From positions 310,001-374,000 of the forward strand of contig CAWJKP010000001.1 of the NCBI GenBank assembly GCA_963843465.1: a DNA stretch of 64,000 bases. Reading direction: 5' to 3'. Within the stretch, counting starts at the first letter, position 1. Each line of letters starts with the position of its first letter. Below are positions 35,405 through 44,764 of the stretch, piece by piece. The stretch comes from CAWJKP01 sp963843465 (GTDB lineage: Bacteria > Planctomycetota > Planctomycetia > Pirellulales > Thermoguttaceae). A program made the translations under genes and the position numbers. Under the pieces are notes generated by a model. The model did not search any database, was not told the origin of the DNA, and saw only the letters and a program-made list of their open reading frames with translations.

Positions 35405-37080
35405 GTTTTGTCGTTCTTTCAGAAAGGTGCTCTCTATGAAAAGCTCGAACGTGAGACGGATGACCGTCGGCAGGCGGGCGGCAGCGCTGCCGCCGCTTTT
35501 GGCCCTGGCTTTCCTCTGCTGGGGAAACGCCGGCGCGGCACGCGCCGACAACATCGACGAACAATTGCTGCGCAAGGCGCCCAAGCTGATGGAGCAGATC
35601 TACAGCAAGGGGTACAGGAACGTCGGCGTGCTCTCCTTCCGCCTGGAGAAGGGTCACAGCAAGGCTTCCTTCCACGGAGGCATGATCGTCACCAACATGG
35701 CCGATCGCGTGCAGGACGCGATGATCGTGGCCATGAATCCCGAGAAGGCCCCGCTGGGCGTCGCGGACCGCTGCTCGGCCGTGGCCGGCAAGAAGATCCC
35801 CAAGGCCAGCTACCGCACTGCCGACGATCGCCAGCGGTTGTTTTCCCTCAAGTATCCCTTGGCGTGGGGCACGCCGCCGGCCCAGGTCTCGGTCGACGCC
35901 TTCCTCACCGGCAAGGTCCAGGTGAGCCCCGACCTCAACAAGGTGACGGTCAACGTGGAGGCCTTCGATCGCAAGGATCCCGCCAAGATGGTCGAGCTCT
36001 TGCAGTTCACCGTGAAGATGGACCACGTGATCCTGGCCGACATCGGCCAGGGGTACACGATCTCCCGCGGGCAGCGGCGTTTCCACCGCGGTCCCAACGA
36101 CACGGCCAATCCCAGCGGCGTTCCGCCGACCAATCCCAGCGGCGTTCCGCCGACCAATCCCAGCGGCGTTCCGCCGACCAATCCCAGCAGCGTTCCGCCA
36201 ACCAATCCCAGCGGCGTTGCGCAAACCATCCCCAGCGACCCCGGAGACATCGTGGTGACCGGGAACCAGAGCGGATCCTCCCCGGGCGGCGCGACGGGCG
36301 GTACGACGAGCGGCACGACGGACAGTACGGTGGTCAGTACCGGCGATCCGGGCCCCGGCGGTTCGCCCACGGGGCCGATCACGCTGAAGATCTACTACGA
36401 CGGCGTGGAGCAGCCCTTGCAGCCGGATCCCAGTTCCGCGGTGCCCGACCCGATGAACTTCGCCATCAAGGACCCCGGCCAGGGCCAGCACGTGACTTTC
36501 GGGCTGAGGAACAACACCTCGGCCAACGTGGGGCTGGTGCTGGTGGTCAACGATACCAACACGCTGTATGGAGAAAAGGGACAGCCGGAGCAGATGAGCC
36601 CCTGGATTCTCGAGCCCAACAAGGAGTACCTGGTGAAAGGCTTCCACCAGCGGGACAACCAATCGTATACCCCGATCGTCGGTCTGTCGGACGCCGAGTC
36701 GATGGCGCGTTTTGCGGATCTCGGCGGCGAGGAGTCGGCGGGGATCATCTCGGTCTACATCATGACCACGCAGAAGTCGGCGCCCGCCATCTCGACTTCC
36801 GCTTCTTCTCTGAGCCGGAGCATGAGGCGGCCTTCGCCGAAGTTCCTGCCTCACGGGCGGCCGAAGACGCCGGGCGAGGCGGCCAAGGCGATCGTCCAAA
36901 GCGGCAACGCCCGCGCCAGCCGCGGGTTGATGGCGGCCGACGCCAAGGGCACGGGGCAGGAGCAGTTGCAGACCATCGAATTCCAGCGTGGTACCGTGCA
37001 GAAGCACATGGTCATCAAGTACTGGCTGAGGAACGTGCCCGGCGCCACCTGAGCGCCAGATCCTCAACGCCGGCTTGACG
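35405..37080. repeat. 1.65-kb long direct repeat, copy 2
   Basis: Second copy of the segment at 27452-29103; 24 bp longer because it has five 24-bp units (36108-36227). Its left border lies 19 bp after the caspase gene stop codon, its right border 32 bp before a bidirectional terminator. Confidence 0.92.
35436..37052 (+). CDS. Secreted protein of unknown function, duplicated (copy 2)
   Basis: A 538-residue paralogue of the protein at 27483, same signal peptide and domain order. Differences seen include K to Q (DDRQRLF), A to T (WGTPPAQ), A to T (FLTGK), one more NPSGVPPT unit, and GVAQT instead of GVPQT before the Gly/Thr linker. It follows the WD40-caspase gene by 50 bp on the same strand and may be co-transcribed with it. 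Near identity points to recent duplication or gene conversion. Function is unrecognised; see copy 1. Confidence 0.8.
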   Translation: MKSSNVRRMTVGRRAAALPPLLALAFLCWGNAGAARADNIDEQLLRKAPKLMEQIYSKGYRNVGVLSFRLEKGHSKASFHGGMIVTNMADRVQDAMIVAMNPEKAPLGVADRCSAVAGKKIPKASYRTADDRQRLFSLKYPLAWGTPPAQVSVDAFLTGKVQVSPDLNKVTVNVEAFDRKDPAKMVELLQFTVKMDHVILADIGQGYTISRGQRRFHRGPNDTANPSGVPPTNPSGVPPTNPSGVPPTNPSSVPPTNPSGVAQTIPSDPGDIVVTGNQSGSSPGGATGGTTSGTTDSTVVSTGDPGPGGSPTGPITLKIYYDGVEQPLQPDPSSAVPDPMNFAIKDPGQGQHVTFGLRNNTSANVGLVLVVNDTNTLYGEKGQPEQMSPWILEPNKEYLVKGFHQRDNQSYTPIVGLSDAESMARFADLGGEESAGIISVYIMTTQKSAPAISTSASSLSRSMRRPSPKFLPHGRPKTPGEAAKAIVQSGNARASRGLMAADAKGTGQEQLQTIEFQRGTVQKHMVIKYWLRNVPGAT

Positions 37081-37112
37081 AGGGGTCAAGACAGGCCGGC
37101 GTGCAGAAAAAG

Positions 37113-37153
37113 AAATCCCGGGGGAATCCGCACGCAGATCCCCCGGGATTTTT
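37113..37153. terminator. Bidirectional Rho-independent terminator
   Basis: AAATCCCGGGGG (37113-37124) pairs perfectly with CCCCCGGGATTT (37140-37151), a 12-bp stem with a 15-base loop. An A-rich tract precedes it and a T-tract follows, so it can stop transcripts from both sides: the copy-2 gene and the convergent barrel gene. Confidence 0.85.
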
Positions 37154-37242
37154 CAATCCTCCCCGTGGAACGATCGACCGCTTGCAAGACCTGCCTTCAG
37201 CGGCCGATTCGAGTCACTTCGTTGAAACCAGGCATAGCCGGG

Positions 37243-38509
37243 TTAGAACCTGTAGTTGCACAAAGCGCGGAACTCGCCGTTGAAGTCGCGGGCCGGGCCG
37301 CCGCTCAGCGGGGCAACATAGCCGAAAGTCACGTTGCAATGTTGGCCCACGTCCAGGTGCACGCCGGCGGTGAGATCCACAAAAGAGTAATTGTAAGGCG
37401 GCACAACAATGCTGCCGTCGCTGATCACGCCGCCGGACGCCAAAGACTCGTTGACGTGAATCTCGCCTATGCAGGCGATACCGGAGATCAACCGCGAGTC
37501 GTCCCCGCGGCGCAGCCAGTAGCCGGCGCCGACGTCGACGTAGAGGAAGGTCGGGTCGTACAGACGGCCGACGGACGTGAGCGGGCCAGCGGTCGGACCC
37601 GCCAGCACCTCGTTTCCGCTGGCGTCCATGTCCAACTGGATGTATCCCTGGGCGAAGAACCGCGAGGAAGGCATCCAGAGAAGCGCCCACGAAGGGCAGC
37701 AAATGGACCGACTGGTTCTCGATGGTAACGGTTTCCGCGCCGGCCTCAAGCCCCGTGTCAACGACGTTCGGCCCGGTGGGGACGTTCATGCTCATGCCGG
37801 CGCAGATCGCCAGGTCGGATCGGTTGATCAGCAGACCTTTGACGGCGATGCCCAAGTCGCCGAAGCGGGTGCCCAGCGTATCTTCGTTGGAAAGGGGGGC
37901 ACGCAGCTCGATCGAAGCCGCGCCGGAGAGGAAGGTTTTTTCGAAGCCTGCCTCAAAGCCATCGACGCCGAATCGCGTGTCGGCGCCGGCGCCGTTGGCG
38001 CCATAGGCGCCGCTGAAGTAGCTATTGTCCAGCAACACGCGGTCCTGCGGCAGCGGGCTGGTGTCGTCGGCCATCTTGAAACGGCCAAACCCGCCGCTCG
38101 GAGAGGAAACGCAATCCGAGGTGCCCGAGTGCCCCACCGTTACAAACGTCGGGACGAGCCAATCGCCGATCATGTTCGGCGCATAGCTCTCCGCCGCGCT
38201 GGCGACCTGCTCGCCTTGACCAGCTTGCGACAACGCATTGTTCGCGTTGGCGGCTGCCGATGATGGCGTGTTGGCGTTCGGCGCCGCCGCGGCTGCCCCA
38301 CCTTGCCCAGTCTGTGGGGCCTGCCCCGGGACGGCGGACTTGGGCTCGGGAACGAACGGCGTCGTGCCGGGCGTCTGGTTGGTCGGGCAAGGCGGACAGA
38401 CCTGCACGGTGCCCCACCGACTGGCTACATAATCTTGCGCGAGGGCAGCGGGCAGCCCCCCCATCGCCAGGGCTACCGCAACGGCGGCCCAAAGAAGACT
38501 TCTCGTCAT
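37243..38509 (-). CDS. Outer-membrane beta-barrel-like protein, frame broken
   Basis: About 422 residues. Starts with a signal peptide (TRSLLWAAVAVALAMGGLPA), then a Pro/Ala/Asn-rich linker (about 45-100). The rest (about 110-422) alternates short amphipathic strands (GADTRFGVDGFEAGFEKTF, DVGAGYWLRRGDDSRLISGI, HLDVGQHCNVTFGYVAP). It ends in NYRF, an aromatic C-terminus of the kind recognised by the outer-membrane barrel machinery. A one-base break near 37665 separates GASLDAF from FAQGYIQLDMDA. No specific family is recognised; similar barrels occur in planctomycetes. Confidence 0.7.
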
Positions 38510-39083
38510 GTTCCCCCTCCTTGGGATTTTTGGTAGCGGACTGAAACAGCCTTCCCGGTCCGTCGTGCAACACTTCCGAGGATTGTCCTGGCAGACCAGA
38601 TGGAGACCTCCTGCTCCATTGGATGGGTTGTCCTCGTCAAATTCGGAATCAAAAGGCTAGCCGCTACAATCAATTTTTCCGCGCCAGTACAACTTGCCAC
38701 CCTGGCCTAGACCTGTCAAATTGCGTTGATTTGTTAGCGGCGGCCGCGCGTCGAGCCATTTCGCCGGCCAGGGTGTCCTTCGCAATAACTTCCTCCATGG
38801 TTCGGGATGCGCCGAGCGGCATAGCAAGGGAGGCTTGCGATGCCGGACCATGGACTTTACCACCGGCGGTGACGAGGTAATCTGGTGGCAAGCCCGCGAT
38901 GCGAGCCCGAGAGGACAGTCAGGTGCGGCTTCTTCACAACTCGGGATGGTCGCTGGCTGTGTGGTATCGCTTGCTTGACCGGTGCATGGTAAAGGGGCCC
39001 TCCACCACCCTGACAAGGCGAGGTGAATCATGCGAGGCAACACTCGCGTCCGGCTCAAGGCGGAAAGCGACCGAACCGGGGCA
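38510..39083. other. Intergenic region with a doubtful small ORF
   Basis: About 570 bp upstream of the barrel gene and downstream of the beta-lactamase-like gene. A 73-codon minus-strand frame (38670-38891) reads TMEEVIAKDTLAGEMARRAA in its middle and could be a small gene or remnant, but I recognise no family and see no clear ribosome-binding site. Nothing else is supported. Confidence 0.35.
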
Positions 39084-40406
39084 TCAGAACCGCGGGAACA
39101 GGTCGATCTCGGGCCAGTCCTTGATCTCGCTGGCTGGCTTGTGAAGGAGCGGATCGATCAGAGCGGCGAACTCCTTGCCGTCCTTGCCGGCATCGCTGTT
39201 GAACAGGACCGCCCAGTCGATGCCGTCGGCGCGGCAGACCAGCAGCGTGGAACTGCCGGCGAGCAAGCCGAGGTGCCACTTGGTGTACTTGCCCGGTTGC
39301 CCCGCGACCGGTCGCACGTCCCATCCACATGCGTAGTAAGCCGGCTTCGGCCGCCCCTTGGGTCCGTGGCCCACGGCTCCCGGCGGCGGCGCGAGCATGG
39401 TCCGAATGCTGTCCTCGCCCAGGACAGGAGATCGTTTCGGGTCGTCCAGAGCGGCGGCGAAGCGGACCAGGTCCACCGCCGAGGCGATCCAGCCGCCGTT
39501 GGCATCCATCGTCTCGATGCACTCGACGCCGTAGGGCAGGGGCACCTGCTGGCCGATCCTCGGTCCGCAGATGGCCCGGCCGGTGCGGCGGCGGCTGTCG
39601 TAGTATTGCACTTCGCCGGGGGCGAGGTCCCTGAGGAGGTTCCTGCCCAAGTGCATGCCGCGGATGCCCAGGGGCGCGAGAATCTTCTGCCGCACGAACT
39701 CGTGGTAGGGCTTCCCCGAAACGGCCTCGATGACCCGGCCCAACACGCAGTAGCCGAAGTTGGAATAGGCGTAGGCCGTGCCCGGAGCGAAGTCCAGCGG
39801 CTTGCCCATCGTGTAGCGGATGATTTGCTGGGGGTGAATGGGCAGCGGGACTTTCAGCGCCCTGGCGACCTGTTCGGCGGTCTCGGCGCTCATCGGGTCG
39901 AACGACCTGTCGCGGTTCCATCCGGCCGTGTGCTGCAAGCAATGCCGCACGGTAATGTCGTGCCAACGCGGGTCCAAGCGAGCTCCCCGTTCGAGATGCG
40001 GTTGGAGTTTCAGGATCGGAAACACCCGCGCGTCAAGTTGGAGCTTGCCTTGTTCGACCAGGTGCATCACGGCGGTGGCGGTGAAGGGCTTGCTCACGCT
40101 GGCGATGCGAAACAGCGAACCGGGCCGCACCGGCTCGTGCTTTTCCAGGTTGGCACAGCCGAAGCCGCGGGCGTAGACCAGGCGACCGTGATAGGCGACG
40201 GCCAAGGCAGCGCCGGGCGGTCGGTGCTCGCGCATGAAGGCGGCCATCAGGTCGTCATAGGCGGCCAGCTTCGGCATGACGGGCCCCGTGACCTGGCTGC
40301 AAGCCCGTTGGCCGCACTGCCACAAGGTCCACCCCGCGGCGGCCGTGGCCAGGAACCGGCGGCGCGTCAGGCGTGGCGACAGCGGATCGGTGCTTGGTAA
40401 TGTCAT
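39084..40406 (-). CDS. Serine hydrolase, class C beta-lactamase-like, TAT-exported
   Basis: A 440-residue beta-lactamase/transpeptidase-like serine hydrolase. ATG 40406 follows AAGGGGAAGG; the open frame extends much further but without homology. TAT signal RRRFLATAAAGWTLW. Active site: S-x-x-K in RIASVSKPFT, Y-x-N in YAYSNFGYCVLG, and a third motif replaced by HLGLLAGS near residue 400. Typical of the EstB/PBP4*-like esterase and peptidase group more than of true AmpC. It probably acts on small esters or peptides in the periplasm. Confidence 0.9.
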   Translation of the reverse strand: MTLPSTDPLSPRLTRRRFLATAAAGWTLWQCGQRACSQVTGPVMPKLAAYDDLMAAFMREHRPPGAALAVAYHGRLVYARGFGCANLEKHEPVRPGSLFRIASVSKPFTATAVMHLVEQGKLQLDARVFPILKLQPHLERGARLDPRWHDITVRHCLQHTAGWNRDRSFDPMSAETAEQVARALKVPLPIHPQQIIRYTMGKPLDFAPGTAYAYSNFGYCVLGRVIEAVSGKPYHEFVRQKILAPLGIRGMHLGRNLLRDLAPGEVQYYDSRRRTGRAICGPRIGQQVPLPYGVECIETMDANGGWIASAVDLVRFAAALDDPKRSPVLGEDSIRTMLAPPPGAVGHGPKGRPKPAYYACGWDVRPVAGQPGKYTKWHLGLLAGSSTLLVCRADGIDWAVLFNSDAGKDGKEFAALIDPLLHKPASEIKDWPEIDLFPRF

Positions 40407-40664
40407 CGGTTTGCCTTCCCCTTGCCATAGCTGCCGGAACCCTTCGCAGCAGCCCGGCAAATATCTTCGCCCCGGCGATGCAGACTTGTCAATCAACTCG
40501 GGAGAATCGTAAACCTGGATTTCTCGAAAACTCTTTGGGGGGCGATTGACAACGCCAAGGTCCACAACGAAACTGATGCTCGTCGGGCTGCCGCTGTGGG
40601 GTCGCGGCGGCCACGGCGAAGGTAAGGACCCCGTGCATCGCAATGGCTCGGAAAGGAGCTGAAC

Positions 40665-41878
40665 ATGGCCGCGCATCACTTCCTTGCGAGTAGTCTCCGC
40701 AGGTTGTGGGTAGCCGGGGTCGTGCTGGCCGCCGTGGCAGTGGTCGCGTCCCGCCAGACGCCTGCCAGGGCAGAGCCGCCGCAGAAGGTCTTCGGCCTGG
40801 ATCGGGTGATCGCCTTCAACTATATCGGCGGGAAATACGACCCGAAGCAGCTTCGCTCCCTGACCTTCATCGAGCCGACGCAGCCGAAAGACTGGCAGTA
40901 TTGGTCCTCGCGGGGCGCCGTGGCCGGCATCGGCCACACGTGGTTCGATCTGCTGCGAAACCCGGTGGAGAAGTCCGTAGATATCTTGACGCGGCTTGAT
41001 TACGGCGGGAACCCGAGGCCCGTCGTTTCCATCGACGAGTTCGGCTTCGACTACGGCGGCGAGACCGACCAGAAGTCGGCCGCCATCCTTCGGGAGACGA
41101 AACGCAAGCGGCCCGGCCTCGGGCTGGCCGTGTGGGAAATGCGCGGTCCGATTCCCAAGGTCCTCGGCGACGCCTACCGGGACGCGGTCGATCTCGTCAC
41201 GCTGGAATCCTACCTGAAGGACAAGGACGACTACTGGTTTGCCGCCGCCCAGGTTCATCAGCGCGGATCCATGGCGTGCTGTCCAAGACGATTGTCGTGC
41301 TCGGTATCGGCAAGGGCGGCAATCCCGGCGAAGAATGGGCACGCACGAAAGAGGAACTCGAACAGCAGATCCGGTTCGTGCGCATGATCGCCCCGGAAGC
41401 GCCGGGCATCGGTTTCTATTCCGGCGCAGACTGGCCGGAACTAATCGCCAAGGCCGACGAGCTGTCGAGCCACTATTTCGATCTCCCCACGGACGGCTCG
41501 AAACTCCCCGCCGACGTTTCCGCGTTGGGCAAGTTTTTCTCCGAGCACCACGAAAAGCCGCTGCTCGTGTGCTCACCGGCGTTAGTCGAGCCAAACCGCA
41601 GCGCGGCGGACCCCGGTAAACTGGTCGAGCCCAAGACCATGCGGGCCTACCTGATGAATCTCGGCGAGCAAGACGCGAGGGAGGTCCGAATCCGCTTGCG
41701 CAATCCCAAGGACAAAGGGGGAAACGTTTTCGCCGAGGGCGTGGTCCCCCTCGTTCCCAAGCGAGGGGAAGTGACCGCGGTCCTGCCCGTGACGGCCGCA
41801 TGGAAGGTCTGGAAGACCTGGGGGATGGAGGTCAAAGGCGAGGGCTGCGAGGTGAAGATCTGCCCGTGGAAACATTAA
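40665..41878 (+). CDS. Secreted hypothetical protein (TIM-barrel-like), frame broken
   Basis: About 404 residues. ATG 40665 follows AAAGGAG. A signal peptide (about 1-36) precedes segments such as RPVVSIDEFGFDYGG, GLGLAVWEMRGP and FVRMIAPEAPGIGFYSGA, which look like strands of a (beta/alpha)8 barrel with acidic residues near strand ends. A frame break near 41258 (AAQVHQ to ARIHGVLSKT) divides it. The last 90 residues resemble a beta-sandwich (MRAYLMNLGEQDAREVRIRL). I recognise no named family; a glycosidase-like role is only suggested by the fold pattern. Confidence 0.6.
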
Positions 41879-41913
41879 CTCGGCCCATGCGTTCTCGCCC
41901 TGGCGGATGCATC

Positions 41914-42037
41914 GTAACCGTTCGCGGGCCACTGCCGATATTCTCGGGACTCGGCGTAGATAGTCGCCTTTCGCTCCGCGAAAGCAGCGCTACTTTCGCG
42001 GAGCGAAAGGCGACTATGATGGCCCGTGAACGGTTAC
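41914..42037. repeat. Nested palindromic element (MITE/REP-like)
   Basis: Inner perfect inverted repeat: 25-bp arms 41960-41984 and 41993-42017 with an 8-base loop, arm sequence starting ATAGTCGCCTTTCGC. Outer inverted repeat: 41914-41931 and 42020-42037, GTAACCGTTCGCGGGCCA with one mismatch. The element lies between two plus-strand genes and ends 34 bp before the lactonase start. Confidence 0.85.
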
Positions 42038-42071
42038 ATGATGGCGCAGCCAGTCAAGGGAGAGGGGAGTC

Positions 42072-43010
42072 TTGAAACAGCGTCTCAAGAGGCTCGTTCT
42101 TGTCCTGCTGGCGGCGATGCCCGGCGGGGGCGTCTCCTCCGCATCGTCGGCTCTGGCGGCGCCGCCAACGGCGGAGATCGTCCAGCTCTTGCCCGCCGGC
42201 AAGGCGGGGGTGCCGGGAGACTTTGACCCTTCGGGCCTTTTCTCTCGGGGCGATTTTCTCTATGCCGTGGGCCCGCCCCGGAAACCCGCGATCCACTGTT
42301 TCAAGCGGGACGCATCCAGCGGCCTGCTGGCCTACGTGGGCAGCGCCGCCGCGGCCAAGGCCGACTGTTGGGGCTCGTCCGCAGCCCTCGCCGGCGGACG
42401 ATTGTACGTGCTTCCGACGCGCCCCGGCGACAACAGCTTGGCATGGTACGACCTCGACGCCAAGACGGGAAAACCCGTGGAAAAGGGGGTTACGCCGAAG
42501 CTGACTTGGACGGACCGCCCGGGGCACGCGGAGCCTGTCGCCTGGACGAAAATGTTGGTCTCCAGCACCGACGGCAAGAGCGTCTACGTAACGACCGAAC
42601 GCGCGATCCTCCATTTCAAGATCGCAGCCGACGGCCGGCCGGTCCAGGCCGGCCAGCTCACGGGCGACGGCATCGGCGAGTACATCTGCGCCGCGCCGGA
42701 CGGCAAATGGCTCTACACCATGACGCACAATCCGCTCCCGGCAATCGCCTGCATCGAGTGCGAGCCGGACGGCGAAATAGCGTTAAGTGAGCTGGTGAAC
42801 CTCGATCCGAAGTGGGGCGCGCAACGGCAACGCTCAGGTCCAAACGGAATTCTCGATGTCCATGACGTCCGACGGCAAGTGGTTGTATGCGGCCGACTGG
42901 AACGTGGGCGGAGACGACGTTGACAAAGGCGACGTACAAACAACGAACTCCTATCTTGCTGTATTCCAGCGCGACCCCGCCACCGGGGCCTTGGAGCCGG
43001 CCGACGCCGG
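42072..43010 (+). CDS. Lactonase-family beta-propeller protein, N-terminal part, frame broken
   Basis: N-terminal two thirds of an exported seven-bladed propeller of the 6-phosphogluconolactonase-like group. ATG 42072 follows AGAGGGGAG and starts a signal peptide (RLVLVLLAAMPGGGV). Blades show YVGSAAAAKADCWGSSAALA, SSTDGKSVYVTTERAILHFK and APDGKWLYTMTHNP. The frame breaks near 42828 (KWGAQR to NAQVQTEF) and again near 43068 (LANSRAW to GLVFSPDG), after which it continues in the frame annotated from 43011. Whether it is an active lactonase is unknown. Confidence 0.75.
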
Positions 43011-44741
43011 TTGCGGGAACGATTCGACCCGGCCCGATCTCGTGTTGGCCAACTCCCGCGCCTGGGCCTCGTGTTCAGTCCCGACGGCCGGAGCGGGTTC
43101 GTCAGCACGGCCTCGGGCAGTCTGCTGCGGTCGTTCGCGCGGGATGTGCAGACGGGCCGCATTACCGCCATCGCCGAGTTTCCCGAGTGGGACACGCGGC
43201 GACTCGAGACCAGGTTCCTTTGGCTGGACAACGAAAAAGGACTCTTGTACGGCGCCAGCGGAGTGCCGTTCGGTCCTGGTGCGCACAACGTCGGGGCGGA
43301 AACGCACGGGATGTGGGTTGCCAAGGTCGCGAGGGGCGCACATCCAAAGGGGACAGTCCCACTTTCGTCGAACGAAAATTGGGACAGTCCCCCTCCGCCC
43401 CCGGCGATTGTGCCGGTCCTTACCGGCAGCCAGGCGGCCTCGGGCTCTGCCGCCGCAGCCGACTGGCCCCACTGGCGCGGTCCTACCGGCGACTTGAGGA
43501 GTCCGCTGCGGGGGATCCGCAAGGATTGGACCGGCGGGCTGAAGAAGGTTTGGGAGGTCCGCGGGCTCAGTCCGGGCGCTCACACATGGTCCCAGCCGGC
43601 CGTCCAGGGCAACCGGCTCGTGGTCAGCGGGCGGCACGGGTTCCTCGATCGGTGGTTCTGCTTCGACGCCGACCGAGGCGGCCCGCCGCTCTGGCTCGCG
43701 GAAATCGAGGGGGGCGAAGCGGGGCATTTCGACTGGGGCTCCGGTTCGCACGCGGCGGCCGCCATCGATGGCAACAAGGTCTTTGTGGCCAGCCTGGCCG
43801 GCATTGCCGCCGGCATTTCCATGTCGGACGGAAAGATCCTGTGGAAGAAAAACATCGCCGGCGGCATGTATACTTCCAGCCCGCTGGTCTACGACGATCT
43901 CGTGATTTTCGCGGGGGGAAACAACTACTGGCACGGATACCCCGCGATCGCCTACCGCAAAGATACCGGCGTCGTGGCCTGGACGTATGGCCAACGTTGC
44001 CACTCCAACTCGGCGCCGGTCCTGGCGAAGATCGACGGGCGCGATCAGGTCGTGCATATCGAGACATCCCGACTCTTCGGCCTCGATCCGCGGACGGGCG
44101 CCGAACTCTGGACCTTCAGCACTGCCGAGATGCTGAAGACCAATCCGGAGGGTGGGCCAATCGCGTCCCCCGCCGTCGCCGGGAATATCGTCTATCCTGC
44201 CTGGTCCGAGTGCCCGACGGTGCAGGTCGACGGCAAGTCCGCCAAGGAGTTGTGGACGCGTTTCAGCGGGGGCAAACACAAGGTGAACGCCAGCTCGGGC
44301 TCTTCGTTGAGCGACGCCGCGGTCATCGACGGGTACCTCTATCACTTCTCAGGCGGCCCGCCCAGTTATGCGAACGCGCCGCGCGGCTGGCTGGCTTGCT
44401 CAGAGCTCAAGACGGGAAAAGTCCAGTGGGCGGAAGGCATCGGCAACGGCAGCCTGCTGGTCGTCGACGGCTGCCTGCTCTGCCTGACGTACGCGGGCGA
44501 TCTCGTCCTTGTGAAGCCGGCGCCGCGCCGGTTCACGAAGCTTGCGGAGATCAAGGGTTTCATCACTCGCGACCTGTGGATCGGCCGCCAAGCGGCGGAA
44601 TTGAACGAACCCGAGGAGGACAAAGGTCCTTATGGCGACACGGACTACGCCCCCTGCTGGGCGCCGCCGGCCGTCGCCCGCGGAAAACTCTACATCCATT
44701 ACAGCGACCGCCTGGCCTGCTACGATCTGATGTCGCCCTAG
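43011..44741 (+). CDS. Lactonase C-terminal blades joined to a PQQ-like beta-propeller
   Basis: In this frame the last lactonase blades (GLVFSPDGRSGFVSTASGS to ETHGMWVAKV) run without a stop through a palindromic repeat (43349-43392) into an eight-bladed PQQ-type propeller. The propeller starts ADWPHWRGPTGDLRSP and includes SQPAVQGNRLVVSGRHG, LVYDDLVIFAGGNNYW, LFGLDPRTGAELWTFS and YIHYSDRLACYDL. Each half alone has the normal size of a separate protein, so two genes were probably fused by the repeat or by an indel. No quinone-binding residues are evident; such propellers are common exported binding proteins in planctomycetes. Confidence 0.75.
   Translation: MRERFDPARSRVGQLPRLGLVFSPDGRSGFVSTASGSLLRSFARDVQTGRITAIAEFPEWDTRRLETRFLWLDNEKGLLYGASGVPFGPGAHNVGAETHGMWVAKVARGAHPKGTVPLSSNENWDSPPPPPAIVPVLTGSQAASGSAAAADWPHWRGPTGDLRSPLRGIRKDWTGGLKKVWEVRGLSPGAHTWSQPAVQGNRLVVSGRHGFLDRWFCFDADRGGPPLWLAEIEGGEAGHFDWGSGSHAAAAIDGNKVFVASLAGIAAGISMSDGKILWKKNIAGGMYTSSPLVYDDLVIFAGGNNYWHGYPAIAYRKDTGVVAWTYGQRCHSNSAPVLAKIDGRDQVVHIETSRLFGLDPRTGAELWTFSTAEMLKTNPEGGPIASPAVAGNIVYPAWSECPTVQVDGKSAKELWTRFSGGKHKVNASSGSSLSDAAVIDGYLYHFSGGPPSYANAPRGWLACSELKTGKVQWAEGIGNGSLLVVDGCLLCLTYAGDLVLVKPAPRRFTKLAEIKGFITRDLWIGRQAAELNEPEEDKGPYGDTDYAPCWAPPAVARGKLYIHYSDRLACYDLMSP
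43349..43392. repeat. GGGGACAGTCCC palindromic repeat inside an ORF
   Basis: GGGGACAGTCCC (43349-43360) and GGGACAGTCCCC (43381-43392) form a 44-bp hairpin; the inner part CTTTCGT/ACGAAA also pairs. It is translated as GTVPLSSNENWDS at the joint between two propeller domains. Confidence 0.8.
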
Positions 44742-44764
44742 GGCGCGGCAACAAGGTGCTTTCC

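Noticed and set aside
19467..38795. A 17-base match (TGTCCTTCGCAATAACT) between about 19467 and 38775
   Set aside because: Too short to exclude chance in a 64-kb window and not placed consistently relative to genes.
38880..39075. Structured-looking sequence considered as a group II intron or IS fragment
   Set aside because: No domain V-like hairpin or reverse transcriptase, and no matching inverted repeats could be found.
39030..40400. 456-codon plus-strand open frame
   Set aside because: Antisense of the beta-lactamase-like gene, which has SxxK and YxN motifs and a TAT signal.
40407..41801. N-terminal extension making the beta-lactamase-like frame 905 codons long
   Set aside because: The extension is antisense to the 40665-41878 gene; the TAT signal and ribosome-binding site place the start at 40406.
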